Shown here: positions 1 to 9,183 of the stretch, piece by piece | Layout of the letters: the number at the start of each line of letters is the position of its first letter | Position numbering within the stretch: the stretch's first letter is position 1 | NCBI RefSeq assembly: GCF_964340395.1 | Contig: NC_135555.1 | Location: 25,917,725 to 25,945,224, forward strand | Source: Glandiceps talaboti | Taxonomy: Eukaryota > Hemichordata > Enteropneusta > Spengelidae | DNA length: 27,500 bases | Direction of reading: 5' to 3' | Position numbers and translations under genes: made by a program | Notes under the pieces: generated by a model | Seen by the model: the letters and a program-made list of their open reading frames with translations, nothing else | The model's database searches: none | What the model was told of the DNA's origin: nothing

Positions 1-37
1 CGGAGTGCTTCTGAAATTCCTTTGACATAAGGTATCA

Positions 38-511
38 CTACCTGTCCTTTAGATTGTATTGTATTGTACTGTCCTTTTTGGTAGTTGACTTAGCTTTAGG
101 GGGCTTGTTAACCTTGTTAAAAGCCCACTGAGGGTATCCGCATTTCGAGAGAGCCTGGACGATGTGATGTTTCTCTTCATCAACAACATGAGGGTCTGTG
201 ATAACTGTCTTAGCACGGTGGAACAAAGTTTGGATAACTCCCAACTTATGTTCAAGTGGGTGGTTTGATGAAAAGTTAAGGTATTGGTCTGTGTGGGTTG
301 GTTTGCGATATATTCTTATATCAAGATTGCCATCTGGTTGCATCACTGTCAGTGTATCCAGGAATGCTAAGGACTTATCTACTTCTCCTTCTGTGGTAAA
401 TTTGATGTCAGGATCAAGTGAATTCAAATGGTCTGTGAATTCCTGTGCAAATTCCTTCTTGAGTTTCGTGTGAATGTCGTCCACATAGAGGTACATAGCG
501 GTACCACAATG
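38..511 (-). pseudogene. Penelope-like element reverse transcriptase fragment
   Basis: The minus-strand open frame (38-535) reads like the C-terminal half of the RT of a Penelope-like retroelement (PLE). It contains a YVDD box (MYLYVDDIHTKLKKEF), then a stretch ending KSLAFLDTLTV, then YRKPTHTDQYLNF and SNHPLEHKLGVIQTLFHRAK, which are characteristic of the palm/thumb region of PLE RTs. It breaks near position 40-55: the frame hits a stop, while a shifted frame continues with IPYVKGISEAL, also PLE-like, to the window edge. The first residues of the open frame (MGHCLRLDHC) are the reverse complement of an opposing PLE tail, so the RT part begins at about 511. It is a decayed fragment, lying upstream of the first recognised polycystin exon. 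Confidence 0.8.
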
Positions 512-556
512 ATCGAGTCGTAGACAATGTCCCAAATGTCTACGACTCGATCATTG
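507..556. repeat. Inverted repeat at PLE head-to-head junction
   Basis: Perfect 20-bp arms at 507-526 and 537-556 are separated by a 10-bp spacer. They mark the point where the minus-strand RT fragment and the plus-strand C-terminal tail meet. A smaller hairpin (7-bp arms GACCTTC/GAAGGTC) follows at 556-576. Confidence 0.85.
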
Positions 557-621
557 ACCTTCACACAAAGAAGGTCAAGTTAGATCATTCCGCTGATGAA
601 AGCTGTAGTGTTGACAGCTGA
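538..621 (+). pseudogene. Penelope-like element C-terminal tail
   Basis: A short plus-strand frame reads VYDSIIDLHTKKVKLDHSAD and ends at TGA 619-621. The start resembles the extreme C-terminus of PLE proteins, downstream of the GIY-YIG endonuclease. The 3' sequence with CTGATGA and GAAA boxes is a common feature of PLE 3' regions. There is no upstream coding sequence on this strand, so only the tail is present. The assignment rests on recognition by eye and on the adjoining RT fragment. Confidence 0.5.
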
Positions 622-633
622 AAAATTTCGGAG
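588..633 (+). ncRNA. Hammerhead-ribozyme-like fold (PLE-associated)
   Basis: The core boxes are CTGATGA (593-599) and GAAA (620-623). Stem I pairs TTCCG (588-592) with CGGAG (629-633), including one G-U pair. Stem II pairs AGCTGT (601-606) with ACAGCT (614-619), after a one-base bulge at 600. Stem III would be very short (AA/TT at 623-627). Type I hammerheads with minimal stem III are known from Penelope-like elements, and this sits at a PLE tail. The bulge and weak stem III leave activity uncertain. Confidence 0.45.
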
Positions 634-1466
634 AAAAAAATATTCGGTATTGAGAACAAAAGTTCAATTTGTGACAATATGTATTACCAATACAGATGAA
701 CTTTCATGATAGAACTAGAACACTGTTGACGCATCAGAACACTGTAACAGTTTTTGAACACAAAGTAAGTGTTCAGAACAAGCAAATAGAACACATACAT
801 TCTAGATCTGAATACTAGTGTTTTATGTTTTGGGCACAAACGAAGCTAAACTGAACACGTGGGACGCGTCCGAAGCGTCAAAATATTTAGAGTGATATAG
901 AGGGAGGGTTATTTTATGTTTCCCTTGGATCTGCACTCTGCATTGTTGGCTGGACAAACACAAGAAAAAAGAAGAACGGGGCAAGGTATTCAAGTGATGC
1001 AAACTCACCAGAAAACAATTTTTTTCTTGGCCTTAAAATAGGTTTACAATGAGCGAGGAGTTCACAAACAGGTGAAATATTTATCATCGTTTCAATTTCA
1101 TCAAATATGGACCTATTATTTTCAAATTTCTCACACTAATGCGCAGATGAATAAGAGAAATCGTGTCTTTTTAGATTTTCGATTAGAAGTTCAGGAAGTA
1201 TTATATTGACCTTAAACCGTCTCCATTTTAGCGTGTTCTTTTCCGACTTCTCTCGAAAACAAACTACCACTGTTTGTTGCAAGGTCTGTACATAATCATT
1301 TATCTAGCTCTGTATCTCAGGATATAAATACACTCTCACATATTTATCAAGTGTAATAATCTATAATTTACACCCAAATGTATGTGGTCAAAATATGGAA
1401 AATAGACCAAGCCTCGCCTAGCCTACATTTTTGACAACTAAATTTCATTGGGACTTGAAAAATCAA
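634..1466. other. Non-coding stretch, nothing recognised
   Basis: AT-rich sequence without a credible exon on either strand. A preceding REJ exon ending in phase 1 must lie here or upstream of the window, but I could not identify it. Confidence 0.5.
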
Positions 1467-1549
1467 AGATAGAGAGCTAAATTTCTTGCATAAATCATGA
1501 AATTGCAAGACTATGCTCTTATGGAAGGCATTCAGTTTAAATCTGGTCT
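1467..1549 (+). repeat. Dispersed repeat, copy 1
   Basis: Shares AGCTAAATTTCTTGCATAAA and GGCATTCAGTTTAAAT with 20067-20127, in the same orientation. The second copy lacks about 20 internal bases. It is probably a piece of an unidentified transposable element. Confidence 0.7.
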
Positions 1550-1766
1550 GTTTTGCTTTGAGAGACAGTTATAGCGTTGGCGTCTTGGTCATTACAGTTT
1601 GATATATTTTTCGTAGTTTTTCCATGTGTGTCGTTTTGGTCAGATATTTTTTCGTTGCTTTCGTTTAACAGAGCGTCGTCTTTAGTGCCCTGAATAGTAT
1701 CAATGTCTTGGTTTACAGTTTGGCCATTGTCACCCGTGTCAACACGTGTTGTTTTTTGTTTGTTTT

Positions 1767-1980
1767 GTTATTGGTAACGTTAATGTGGTGAGGGTCATCT
1801 GTGGTGCTTGTATTCTGTCTGTGGTATTTTGTGTGTTGTTATTGGTAACGTTAATGTGGTGAGGGTCATCTGTGGTGCTTGTATTCTGTCTGTGGTATTT
1901 TGTGTTTTGTTATTGGTAACGTTAATGTGGTGAGGGTCATCTGTGGTGCTTGTATTCTGTCTGTGGTATTTTGTGTGTTG
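1767..1980 (+). repeat. Three tandem copies of a 71-bp unit
   Basis: Copies begin at 1767, 1838 and 1909 with GTTATTGGTAACGTTAATGT and are nearly identical. They differ mainly in a TGTGTG/TGTTTT variant near the unit end. Confidence 0.9.
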
Positions 1981-2132
1981 TTTCTGTCACTTGTAATAAT
2001 AAACACACTGTGTTATTGACTCAATCACTTGCAAACCTTTCATCATTTATAACGTAAATGACAATAACCTTAATAATCATATTATGGCTTCATATTCTAA
2101 TCACATTTCATATATATTTTGCATTTTAATAG

Positions 2133-2300
2133 GCATAATGAAACCGGGCATATCCTTCAAACCAGACCGGCTTAAGAACTCGGTGAGATATCGACTGAAA
2201 CTTAATGCTAAATTGAATAATATCACATCGTATACAGGCTTCGATTTTGTCACCAATGCACCTCCATATGATGGTACGTGTCAGGTCGTACCCCAAAAAG
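2133..2300 (+). CDS. Polycystin-1/REJ family exon 1 of window (REJ module)
   Basis: Acceptor TTTTAATAG ends at 2132 and the donor is AAAG|GTATGG. Phase 1 in, phase 1 out. The peptide includes RYRLKLNAKL and DFVTNAPPYDGTCQVVPQKG. The PPxxGxCxVxPxxG pattern is typical of REJ (receptor for egg jelly) modules in PKD1-family proteins. REJ modules form the extracellular juxta-GPS region, built of fibronectin-III-like folds. An in-frame ATG at 2084 could in theory make this a first exon, but the acceptor and the mid-domain content argue for an internal exon, with more upstream. Confidence 0.8.
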
Positions 2301-2583
2301 GTATGGTTACCATGGTCATTTCAACTCCACATAATTTTACGTTAGTGGCGAAATTACTTCTGTATCGCTTGTGATATTTCTGTGAAGAAAAAACAACAAT
2401 ATTTTAGAAGTTAGCTTAGTACCCTTTCCTGTATAAACAAAGTATTTGATTGGAAAGGTTTGAATAATGTTTCGTGTGCACTTTGTTGTAAATTAATTTG
2501 AATCCTATTAGTGAATCAATGTAAGTTGTGCATGTGAGAGGCTCGATAAACCTCATCAAGTATTCTTTATTCGCTTGCAATAG

Positions 2584-2730
2584 GTTTTGGTCTGGAAACT
2601 GAATTTGAAATCGCGTGTTTTGATTGGGTAGATGAAGGAATTCACCGAATAAAGAGACCAACCTTACTCGACGAAGGTCTGCCACCGACAAATACCGGTT
2701 TGTTATACGAATTTCGTGCAAGGAAACCAG
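2584..2730 (+). CDS. Polycystin-1/REJ family exon 2 (REJ module)
   Basis: Acceptor GCAATAG ends at 2583; donor CCAG|GTTAGA. Phase 1/1. It encodes GFGLETEFEIACFDWVDEG and ends in LLYEFRARKPG. This continues the previous exon to give the REJ signature GxxLxTxFxIxCxxWxD...LxYxF, which strongly supports both exons. The exon is easily missed because no long open frame marks it; it was found by the domain motif and confirmed by phase on both sides. Confidence 0.88.
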
Positions 2731-2768
2731 GTTAGACATATATACTTACTCATTACATGCATCCATCA

Positions 2769-2795
2769 ACACACACACACACACACACACGCACG

Positions 2796-2837
<42 letters not shown>

Positions 2838-2908
2838 CGCACGCACACACACACACACATACATACATACATACATACATACATACATACATACATACAT
2901 ACATACAT
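2769..2908 (+). repeat. (CA)n and (ACAT)n microsatellites
   Basis: A (CA)n run with interspersed GCAC units (about 2769-2858) passes directly into (ACAT)n (about 2859-2908). Open frames here on either strand are repeat artefacts. Confidence 0.97.
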
Positions 2909-3150
2909 GTGCATTGTCATAAATTCAGCAATTCAAAACAAAATGCAGTACTGTCGATAGAACCATATAAAGGGCATTAACTATAGAATGCTATGGCTTT
3001 TAAAAATAACCCTTGACATTTTACAAAATTTCAAAGTTGAAGAAGTCAGCGAACGAATTGGCATTTTAATACCCGGCGTTAGCAAAGGAAGAGTAGCTTA
3101 CAGGAGGAAATAAGTCTGACAGGACATTATTAACATGTGTTTACTTCAAG

Positions 3151-3296
3151 GGTTCGAATCAAGTGATGTGTTTTACTATGGTCCCGATTTCTTCACACCA
3201 CCTACAAAGCTACGCTTAGGGAATCCAAATTTGTATATTGATGTCAGGATCTACGACTTTCTGGGGGACTATACGGTACAAACTTTGACCGTTCAG
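3151..3296 (+). CDS. Polycystin-1/REJ family exon 3 (REJ module)
   Basis: Acceptor TTACTTCAAG ends at 3150; donor TTCAG|GTAAGA. Phase 1 in, 0 out. The peptide includes DVFYYGPDFFTPPTKLRLGN and ends VRIYDFLGDYTVQTLTVQ. The closing 'V.I.D..GDYT...LTVQV' is the beta-strand end of an FN3/PKD-like REJ subdomain, completed by the first residues of exon 4. The 4.3-kb intron that follows holds two large tandem arrays and two fold-back elements. Confidence 0.9.
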
Positions 3297-3570
3297 GTAA
3301 GATGGATAAATAAAAGAAATTTCAGAGATCCATACCAACACCACGAATATCGTCAGATAGCTATAATATAAACACATAGGGCATCTAATCGTAAACTTCA
3401 TTGGCTACATATATCCGTAGATTAGTGACCAAAAATTCAAAATAAATCCATTATTTTGTATGATTTTTTTCGTGGCGCATAGCATACATTTAAAAAAGGA
3501 AAAAAAAAATACTACTGAATGAGATGAAATTTCTGCCCACAGACTTAAAACATAGTTAAAAGTGTGTATT

Positions 3571-4323
3571 ACAAAATGGACACGTGACAATAGCTAGACT
3601 CTCTCACAACATGGACACGTGACAATAGCTAGACGCTCTCACAAAATGGACACGTGACAATAGCTAGACTCAAAAAATGGACACGTGACAATAGCTAGAC
3701 TCTAACAAGATGGACACGTGACAATAGCTAGACTCTCACAAAACGGACACGTGACAATAGCTAGATCTCACAAAACGGACATCCAGACTCACAAAATGGA
3801 CACGTGACAATAGCTAGACGCTCTCACAGTGCACAAAATGGGCACGTGAAAAATAGCTAGACTCTCACAAAACGGACAGCTAGACTCACAAAATGGAGAC
3901 GTGACAATAGCTAGACGCTCTCACAGTGAACACAATGGGCACGTGAAAAATAGCTAGACTCTCACAAAATGGACACGTGACAATAGCTAGACTCACAAAT
4001 TGGACACATGACAATAGCTAGATGCTCTCACAAAATGGACACGTGACAATAGCTAGACTCTCTCACAAAATGGACACCTTACAATAGCTAGACTCTCACA
4101 AAATGGACACGTGACAATAGTTAGACTCTCACAAAACTGACACGTGACAATAGCTAGACTCTCACAAATGGACACGTGAGAATAGCTAGATTCTCTCACA
4201 AAATGGACACGTGACAATAGCTAGACTTTCTCACAAATGAACATGTGACAATAGGCTAGACTCTCACGAAATGGACATGTGACAATAGCTAGATTTTCTC
4301 ACAAATGAACATAGTTAGACTCT
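3571..4323 (+). repeat. 33-bp minisatellite rich in CACGTG E-boxes
   Basis: About 20 degenerate units, each close to ATGGACACGTGACAATAGCT followed by AGACTCTCACAAA. Roughly 15 units keep an intact CACGTG palindrome; others carry CACATG, CATGTG or GACGTG. A remnant (GCTAGACAATAGCTG) reappears at 4615-4630, beyond the next inverted-repeat element, suggesting that the element inserted near the array edge. Confidence 0.95.
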
Positions 4324-4607
4324 CAGCCTCGGGAAAATCTCTAGTAGGCTGCTTTGCATGTTACAGTATTCCTTGTACTCTCTCTTAGTTATGCTATCCT
4401 TGTATTGTGCGCCCTCGTCGACTACTGTAACACTGGATTCGGTGACATATTATCCCAGGAAAATGGTTAGTTCTAAGTCGCCGATGAGGGCTCACAGTAG
4501 TCGATGATGGCACACAGTACAAGGATATTAGATAGAGTTACTAAGAAAGAGTACAATGAATATCGGTACATAAAAAACACAGGCTACTAGAAATGTTACC
4601 GAGGCTG
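4324..4607. mobile_element. Inverted-repeat (MITE-like) element 1
   Basis: Imperfect inverted arms of about 105-114 bp (4324-4428 and 4494-4607) surround a 65-bp centre. The termini are CAGCCTCGG and CCGAGGCTG. Internal matches include ACAGTAGTCGA and CACA..TACAAGGATA. I see no convincing target-site duplication and no coding capacity, so the superfamily is not assigned. Confidence 0.75.
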
Positions 4608-4871
4608 TTAGAGAGGCTAGACAATAGCTGTAGTGCACACCTAACGATGCTGACGAAACGTTGGCGAAACTTTGGGATTATCTTCCAAAGAAATTTCTGA
4701 TTGAGTAGAAATTTGCAATAGTACTTATAAACTCAGAGTTCGTGAACATTGACTCTCGTGTAAGTAATAGAGAAGTATTAGAGAAGTGAGGTTGATATTA
4801 TGCAGGCGTTCATTTTACAACTAGACTATCGTGGTAGATTGGACTGTGGACGTTTCAGATATATGCTATTG

Positions 4872-5067
4872 AACACATATTGCCTGGCCATGAGGGCTAT
4901 AGCACCCGTTTATTACACCCGAGGGACTGTGAGTTACCAGAATCACGTGCTATTTCCCGAGGCCAAAGGCCGAGGGAAATAGCATGTGATTCTGGTATTA
5001 AACTCACAGTCACGAGGGGGTAATGAATGGGTGCTATAGCCCGAATATAGGACAGGCAATATGTGTT
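4872..5067. mobile_element. Fold-back element 2, near-complete palindrome
   Basis: Arms of about 90 bp meet almost without a spacer around CGAGGCCAAAGGCCGAGG. Matched blocks include AACACATATTGCCTG / CAGGCAATATGTGTT, GGGCTATAGCACCC / GGGTGCTATAGCCC and the ACTGTGAGT / ACTCACAGT pair. It is probably a non-autonomous fold-back or MITE insertion within the intron. Confidence 0.8.
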
Positions 5068-5272
5068 TTATAAGATACCTCATGCTGTGAACTCGCGGTG
5101 GCAGACGACATCGTCAGAAGCTGCCATTTTGACCTACTGTGAACGCGCGGTGGTCACGTGACCATGTAAAGGTTGATGGAACTATTTCCCTAGGGAAGTA
5201 GTCATTCTATTTTCCCATCACGTGACTGATCCTAGCGAATCATGACACAGCATTATCACTAGGTATATTATA

Positions 5273-5480
5273 AAGAAACCTATAGAATCCTATAGGCGAG
5301 TTGAATTATAGACATTCATGCCTACAGAAACCTATAGAATCATATAGACAAGCTGGCCTATAGACATGCCTATAGAAACATGTAGAATCCTATAGGCGAG
5401 TTGGCCTATAGACATTCATGCCTATATAAGCGTATAGAATCGTATGGGCAAACTGGCCATTTAACATACATGCCTATATT
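5273..5480 (+). repeat. Degenerate tandem repeat, about four units
   Basis: Units of roughly 45-60 bp contain CCTATAGAATCCTATAGGC and GGCCTATAGACATTCATG. They are diverged in sequence and length. Confidence 0.75.
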
Positions 5481-6001
5481 ACTATAGTATAGGCCACTTG
5501 TTCTGTCGGGTGTATTTGTATAGTAATTCACTGTCCTCTGTTACTAAACTTTCACTTGAATGACATCTCCAGACATACGATATTACTGTACCTATTGTCT
5601 TGACACCCATATATGTGAGCTACTGCAATACAATATACTCATTTCTCTAACTAGGTGGTTGGCGACATGTACATACAACGTCATGTCAGATTCCAAACAC
5701 AGTAATTACAAATTCATGACATTGTTCTTTCGTCTCCAAGGCTTGTCCCAAGCCGTAAGAATAAAATGAAAATACGACAGTGCAATAGAAAACACTAAAT
5801 ACGCAAGATAAGTTGGCAAACCGATGGTGATGGTAGTTTTCAAATTTATTGCCATCAAAAAGTGTCATCGTAACATCATTTTGATGTATCTATTTTCTAA
5901 AATTTACACTACCAGTTATGACACAGTATCACCATGTTTGGGCTGTTTGAATTTCATTGATATTATGAAACATACATAATCATCTAGGATAATCAGTTGT
6001 G
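5481..6001. other. Intronic stretch, nothing recognised
   Basis: AT-rich unique-looking sequence without a credible exon or repeat. Confidence 0.5.
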
Positions 6002-7515
6002 GACTGTGACTGTGACTATGACTATGACTATGACTATGACTGGCTGTGACTATGACAGTGACAGTGACTGTGACTATGACTGTGACAGTGACTGTGGCTG
6101 TGACTGACTATGACTGACTGTGGCAATGACTGTGACTGACAGTGACTGTGGCTGTGACTATGACTGTGACTGTGACTGTGACTATGACTGTGACTATGAC
6201 TGGCTGTGACTATGAAAGTGACTGTGACCGTGACTGTGACAGTGACTGTGGCTGTGACTGACTATGACTGACTGTGACAATGACTGTGACTGACAGTGAC
6301 TGTGACTGTGACTATGACTGGCTGTGACTATGAAAGTGATTGTGACTGTGGCTGTGACTGTGACTATGACTGTGACTGTGACTATGACTATGACTGGCTG
6401 TGACTATGACTGAGGCTGTGACTATGCCTGTGACTATGACTGTGACTATGGCTGGCTGTGACTATGACAGTGACTGTGACTGTGACTATGGCTGTGACTA
6501 TAACTATGACTATGATTATGACTATGACTGTGACTATGACTGGCTGTGACTATGACTGTGACTGTGTCTGTGACAGACAGTGACCGTGGCTGTGACTGTG
6601 GCTGTGACTGTGGCTGTGACTGACTATGACTGTGACTGTGACTAAGACTGTGACCATGACTGTGACTATGACTGTGGCTGTGACTATGACTGTGACTATG
6701 ACTGTGACTATGACTGGCTGTGACTATGACTGTGACTGACAGTGACTATGGCTGTGAATGTGACTATGCCTGTGGCTGTGACTATGACTATGACTATGAC
6801 TGTGACTGACTGACTGTGGCTGTGACTATGACTGACTGTGACTGACTATGACTGTGACTGACAGTGACTGTGGCTGTGACTATGACTGACTGTGACTGAC
6901 TATGACTGTGACTGACAGTGACTGTGGCTGTGACTATGACTGTGAATGTGACTGTGAATGTGACAATGACTGTGACTTTGACTGTGACTGGCTTTGACTG
7001 TGACTGAGTGTGCCTGTGACTGTGACTGTGGCTGTGACTATGACTGGCTGTGACTATGACTGGCTGTGACTATGACTGTGACTGTGTCTGTGACTGACAG
7101 TGACTGTGGCTATGAATGTGACTATGGCTGTGACTATGACTATGACTATGACTGTGACTGTGACTGACTGTGACTATGACTGTGACTGTGACTATGACTT
7201 ACTGTAACTGTGACTATGACTGACTATAACTCTGACTGTGGATGTGACTATGACTGTGAATGTGGCTGTGACTGGCTTTGACTGTGACTGTGATTGTGAC
7301 AACTGTGACCGTGGCTGTGACTGTGACTGTGACTGTGACTATGACTGTGACTGTCACTGTGACTATGACTGTGTCTGTGACTATGACTGACTGTGACTAT
7401 GACTTTGACTGTGATTGTGACTATTACTGTGACTGTGTCTGTGTCTGTGACTATAACTGTGACCGTGACTGTGACTGTGACTGTTACTGTGATTGTTACT
7501 GTGATTGTGACTGTG
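6002..7515 (+). repeat. 1.5-kb TGACTR-type satellite
   Basis: A long irregular array of six-base units TGTGAC, TATGAC and GGCTGT with TGAC/TGACTG interruptions. Its simple composition opens frames on both strands toward the 3' end (7248-7592), which encode only TVTV or HSHS dipeptides and are not genes. It ends 71 bp before exon 4. Confidence 0.95.
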
Positions 7516-7586
7516 TCCTTTTTACGAAATACAGATTTAACACAGCGTGAATGACTGAACACATCAACTATATTTCCTTCAATTAG

Positions 7587-7781
7587 GTACAAAAGAAACC
7601 AGATCCTCTCGGAATAAGATCTACTGAACTGTCCGAAATGGTGGACGGTGATAATAGCACCTTACACAAATTTATTGGTTGGGGTAATACGGTGGCTGCC
7701 ACTCAGCTTGTTGCTGCTATCAGCTCGGAGTTGAATTTCGCTGATGAGTCAGCAAATGAAACTGGAAATGTAACTACCAAG
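7587..7781 (+). CDS. Polycystin-1/REJ family exon 4
   Basis: Acceptor TTCAATTAG ends at 7586; donor CCAAG|GTAAAA. 65 codons, phase 0/0. It starts VQKKPDPLGI, completing the LTVQV strand of exon 3, then a helical stretch with GNTVAATQLVAAISSELN and an N-glycosylation-rich end (NSTL, NETG, NVTT). This is the helical linker region between the FN3-like REJ part and the GAIN-like region in PKD1-family proteins. The motif AATQLVAAI has a relative in exon 5 (GAQLVAAAI). Confidence 0.88.
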
Positions 7782-8107
7782 GTAAAAAAAAATAAACAGT
7801 ACCCGTAATTTGTTTATTTGTTGTTGTTGTTATTATTATTATTATTATGGGGCGGGACAAGTATTTTCAAGAAAACACCTGTGAATTTATGAACATAAAT
7901 GGTCACAGTTGTCTAAAACATTATACTATTGCTAACCTTAACTTGTTTGCATGGCGCCGGGGTGTACATTTCTTCCATAATGAGCTTCAGAGAAGTAAAA
8001 TTAAAAATGATATAGAAAGACAATTGTATTTTTTCACCTCCATCTCTTCCTATGATTGATTGATTGGTTGGTTGGTTGGTTGGTTGGGTGGTTGGTTGGT
8101 TGGTTGG

Positions 8108-8145
<38 letters not shown>

Positions 8146-8416
8146 CCCTTCAATAACCAACTTCATCCTTGTTTTTTACTGTTGAGGTTGTTACGAACCA
8201 AAAATTTAGAGAAGCCAAATAGCGCACAATTAAATACTTTCCTCGCAATTATTTTTGGGCGGGCCACAAAAGCAATCCTAATGTGTACTTGAAAGAAAAC
8301 ACAATTAAATAATGAATGAACGCTTTACGTGTCTTATAAGTGTGGCATGACCAAATTCCAAGAAATTAAACAAATTTCAAGACTAATAATATGATGACGT
8401 CATCTATTTATTTCAG
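7782..8416 (+). repeat. Intron with ATT and TTGG/TTGA microsatellites
   Basis: Contains (TTG)n/(ATT)n at about 7819-7848 and a compound (TTGG)n-(TTGA)n run at about 8054-8145. The rest shows no coding signal. Confidence 0.85.
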
Positions 8417-8656
8417 TGTATTGATCATGGTTCAGAAAAGACCACTGTACAACCAAGTCCCAGTTCTGATAATGAGACCGTTAGCACCCCGTGCGTTTCA
8501 AAAACAACTGAGAAAAATAAATCAACCCGATCGGCAATGCTGCAGACAATGGAAAAAGTGGCCACCACCATCCAAACCAAAAGTGGTGCACAGCTTGTTG
8601 CAGCAGCTATTAGAGAAGGCACTGATAAATCAGAAGAAGTAACTCTGGAGAGTGGG
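8417..8656 (+). CDS. Polycystin-1/REJ family exon 5
   Basis: Acceptor TATTTCAG ends at 8416; donor GTGGG|GTGAGT. 80 codons, phase 0/0. It begins CIDHGSEKTTVQ, passes through a Ser/Thr-rich low-complexity segment, then a helical part with LQTMEKVATTIQTKSGAQLV followed by AAAIREGTDKSEEV. It lies in the extracellular linker before the GAIN-like region. No named domain was recognised. The coding frame differs from the longest open frame over this region; phase and content decide it. Confidence 0.85.
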
Positions 8657-8940
8657 GTGAGTCATAAATGTTACCATGGTTTTTGTACTTGAAGAAATCA
8701 ACCGAATTGTGGATGGTAAAACAACATAATGTATTGACTGTTATACCGAAAACAAGAAAATAATGACACTCAAATTTGCCTCGCAACTGAATACAATGGT
8801 CATATTTGACCAATCCCCAATATATTAAGTTGGCTGGGGATGCTAAACTTATAGTAGAAATCCAGACAAAGTAAGTGTTTTTTTCAGTTCTTAATGGACA
8901 AATCCAGCTGTAATTAGTGTTATTTTTTTTAATCTTACAG

Positions 8941-9031
8941 TTTGTTGCTATCAATTCAGTGAAAACAGTGACGCGCCTTTTATTTGGCATGCGGTCGTCG
9001 ACGTCAGATGCGGACATAGCTGCAGCTAAAG
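8941..9031 (+). CDS. Polycystin-1/REJ family exon 6
   Basis: Acceptor TAATCTTACAG ends at 8940; donor TAAAG|GTAAAC. Phase 0 in, 1 out. This short exon encodes FVAINSVKTVTRLLFGMRSS and ends DADIAAAK. It continues the helical linker; with exon 7 it reads AAAKDLVQSIGNVIKVGQ across the junction. Confidence 0.88.
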
Positions 9032-9183
9032 GTAAACCTGACCAAACCTCCAATTTCCATTAGTATGTATGTTTTCGTCAATGTTTCATTTGGCTTGTTC
9101 AAGTTTGCCTGGACACTTTCAAACTCCCCATTATCATGTGCTATGTTTTCGTGAACATTTATGTTGCTGTCATTAGCAAGTTG

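Noticed and set aside
1537-1790. A minus-strand open stretch of about 75-80 codons without an ATG, hydrophilic, ending at TAA 1539-1537
   Set aside because: It overlaps the dispersed repeat and the 71-bp tandem repeat. There is no recognisable acceptor or domain, so it is more likely chance or element-derived.
2084-2132. ATG with a hydrophobic leader directly before exon 1, like a signal peptide
   Set aside because: A good splice acceptor lies at 2131-2132, and the exon starts in the middle of a REJ module, so an internal exon is more likely.
3151-3160. GGTTCGAATC, identical to a tRNA/SINE B-box
   Set aside because: It is the first codons of exon 3; no A-box or cloverleaf is nearby.
4651-4680. 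CTGACGA followed by CGAAAC, resembling a PLE 3' motif or hammerhead core
   Set aside because: No convincing stems; at best a degenerate relic of a PLE tail.
7248-7592. Open frames rich in TVTV or HSHS
   Set aside because: Translation of the TGAC-type satellite; no gene structure.
7743-7766. CTGATGAGTC followed by GAAAC, resembling a hammerhead core
   Set aside because: It lies inside exon 4 in coding frame and neither stem II nor stem I can pair.
8610-9053. A 147-codon minus-strand open frame
   Set aside because: It is antisense to exons 5-6 and the intron between them, shows no domain, and is explained as a shadow of the coding strand.
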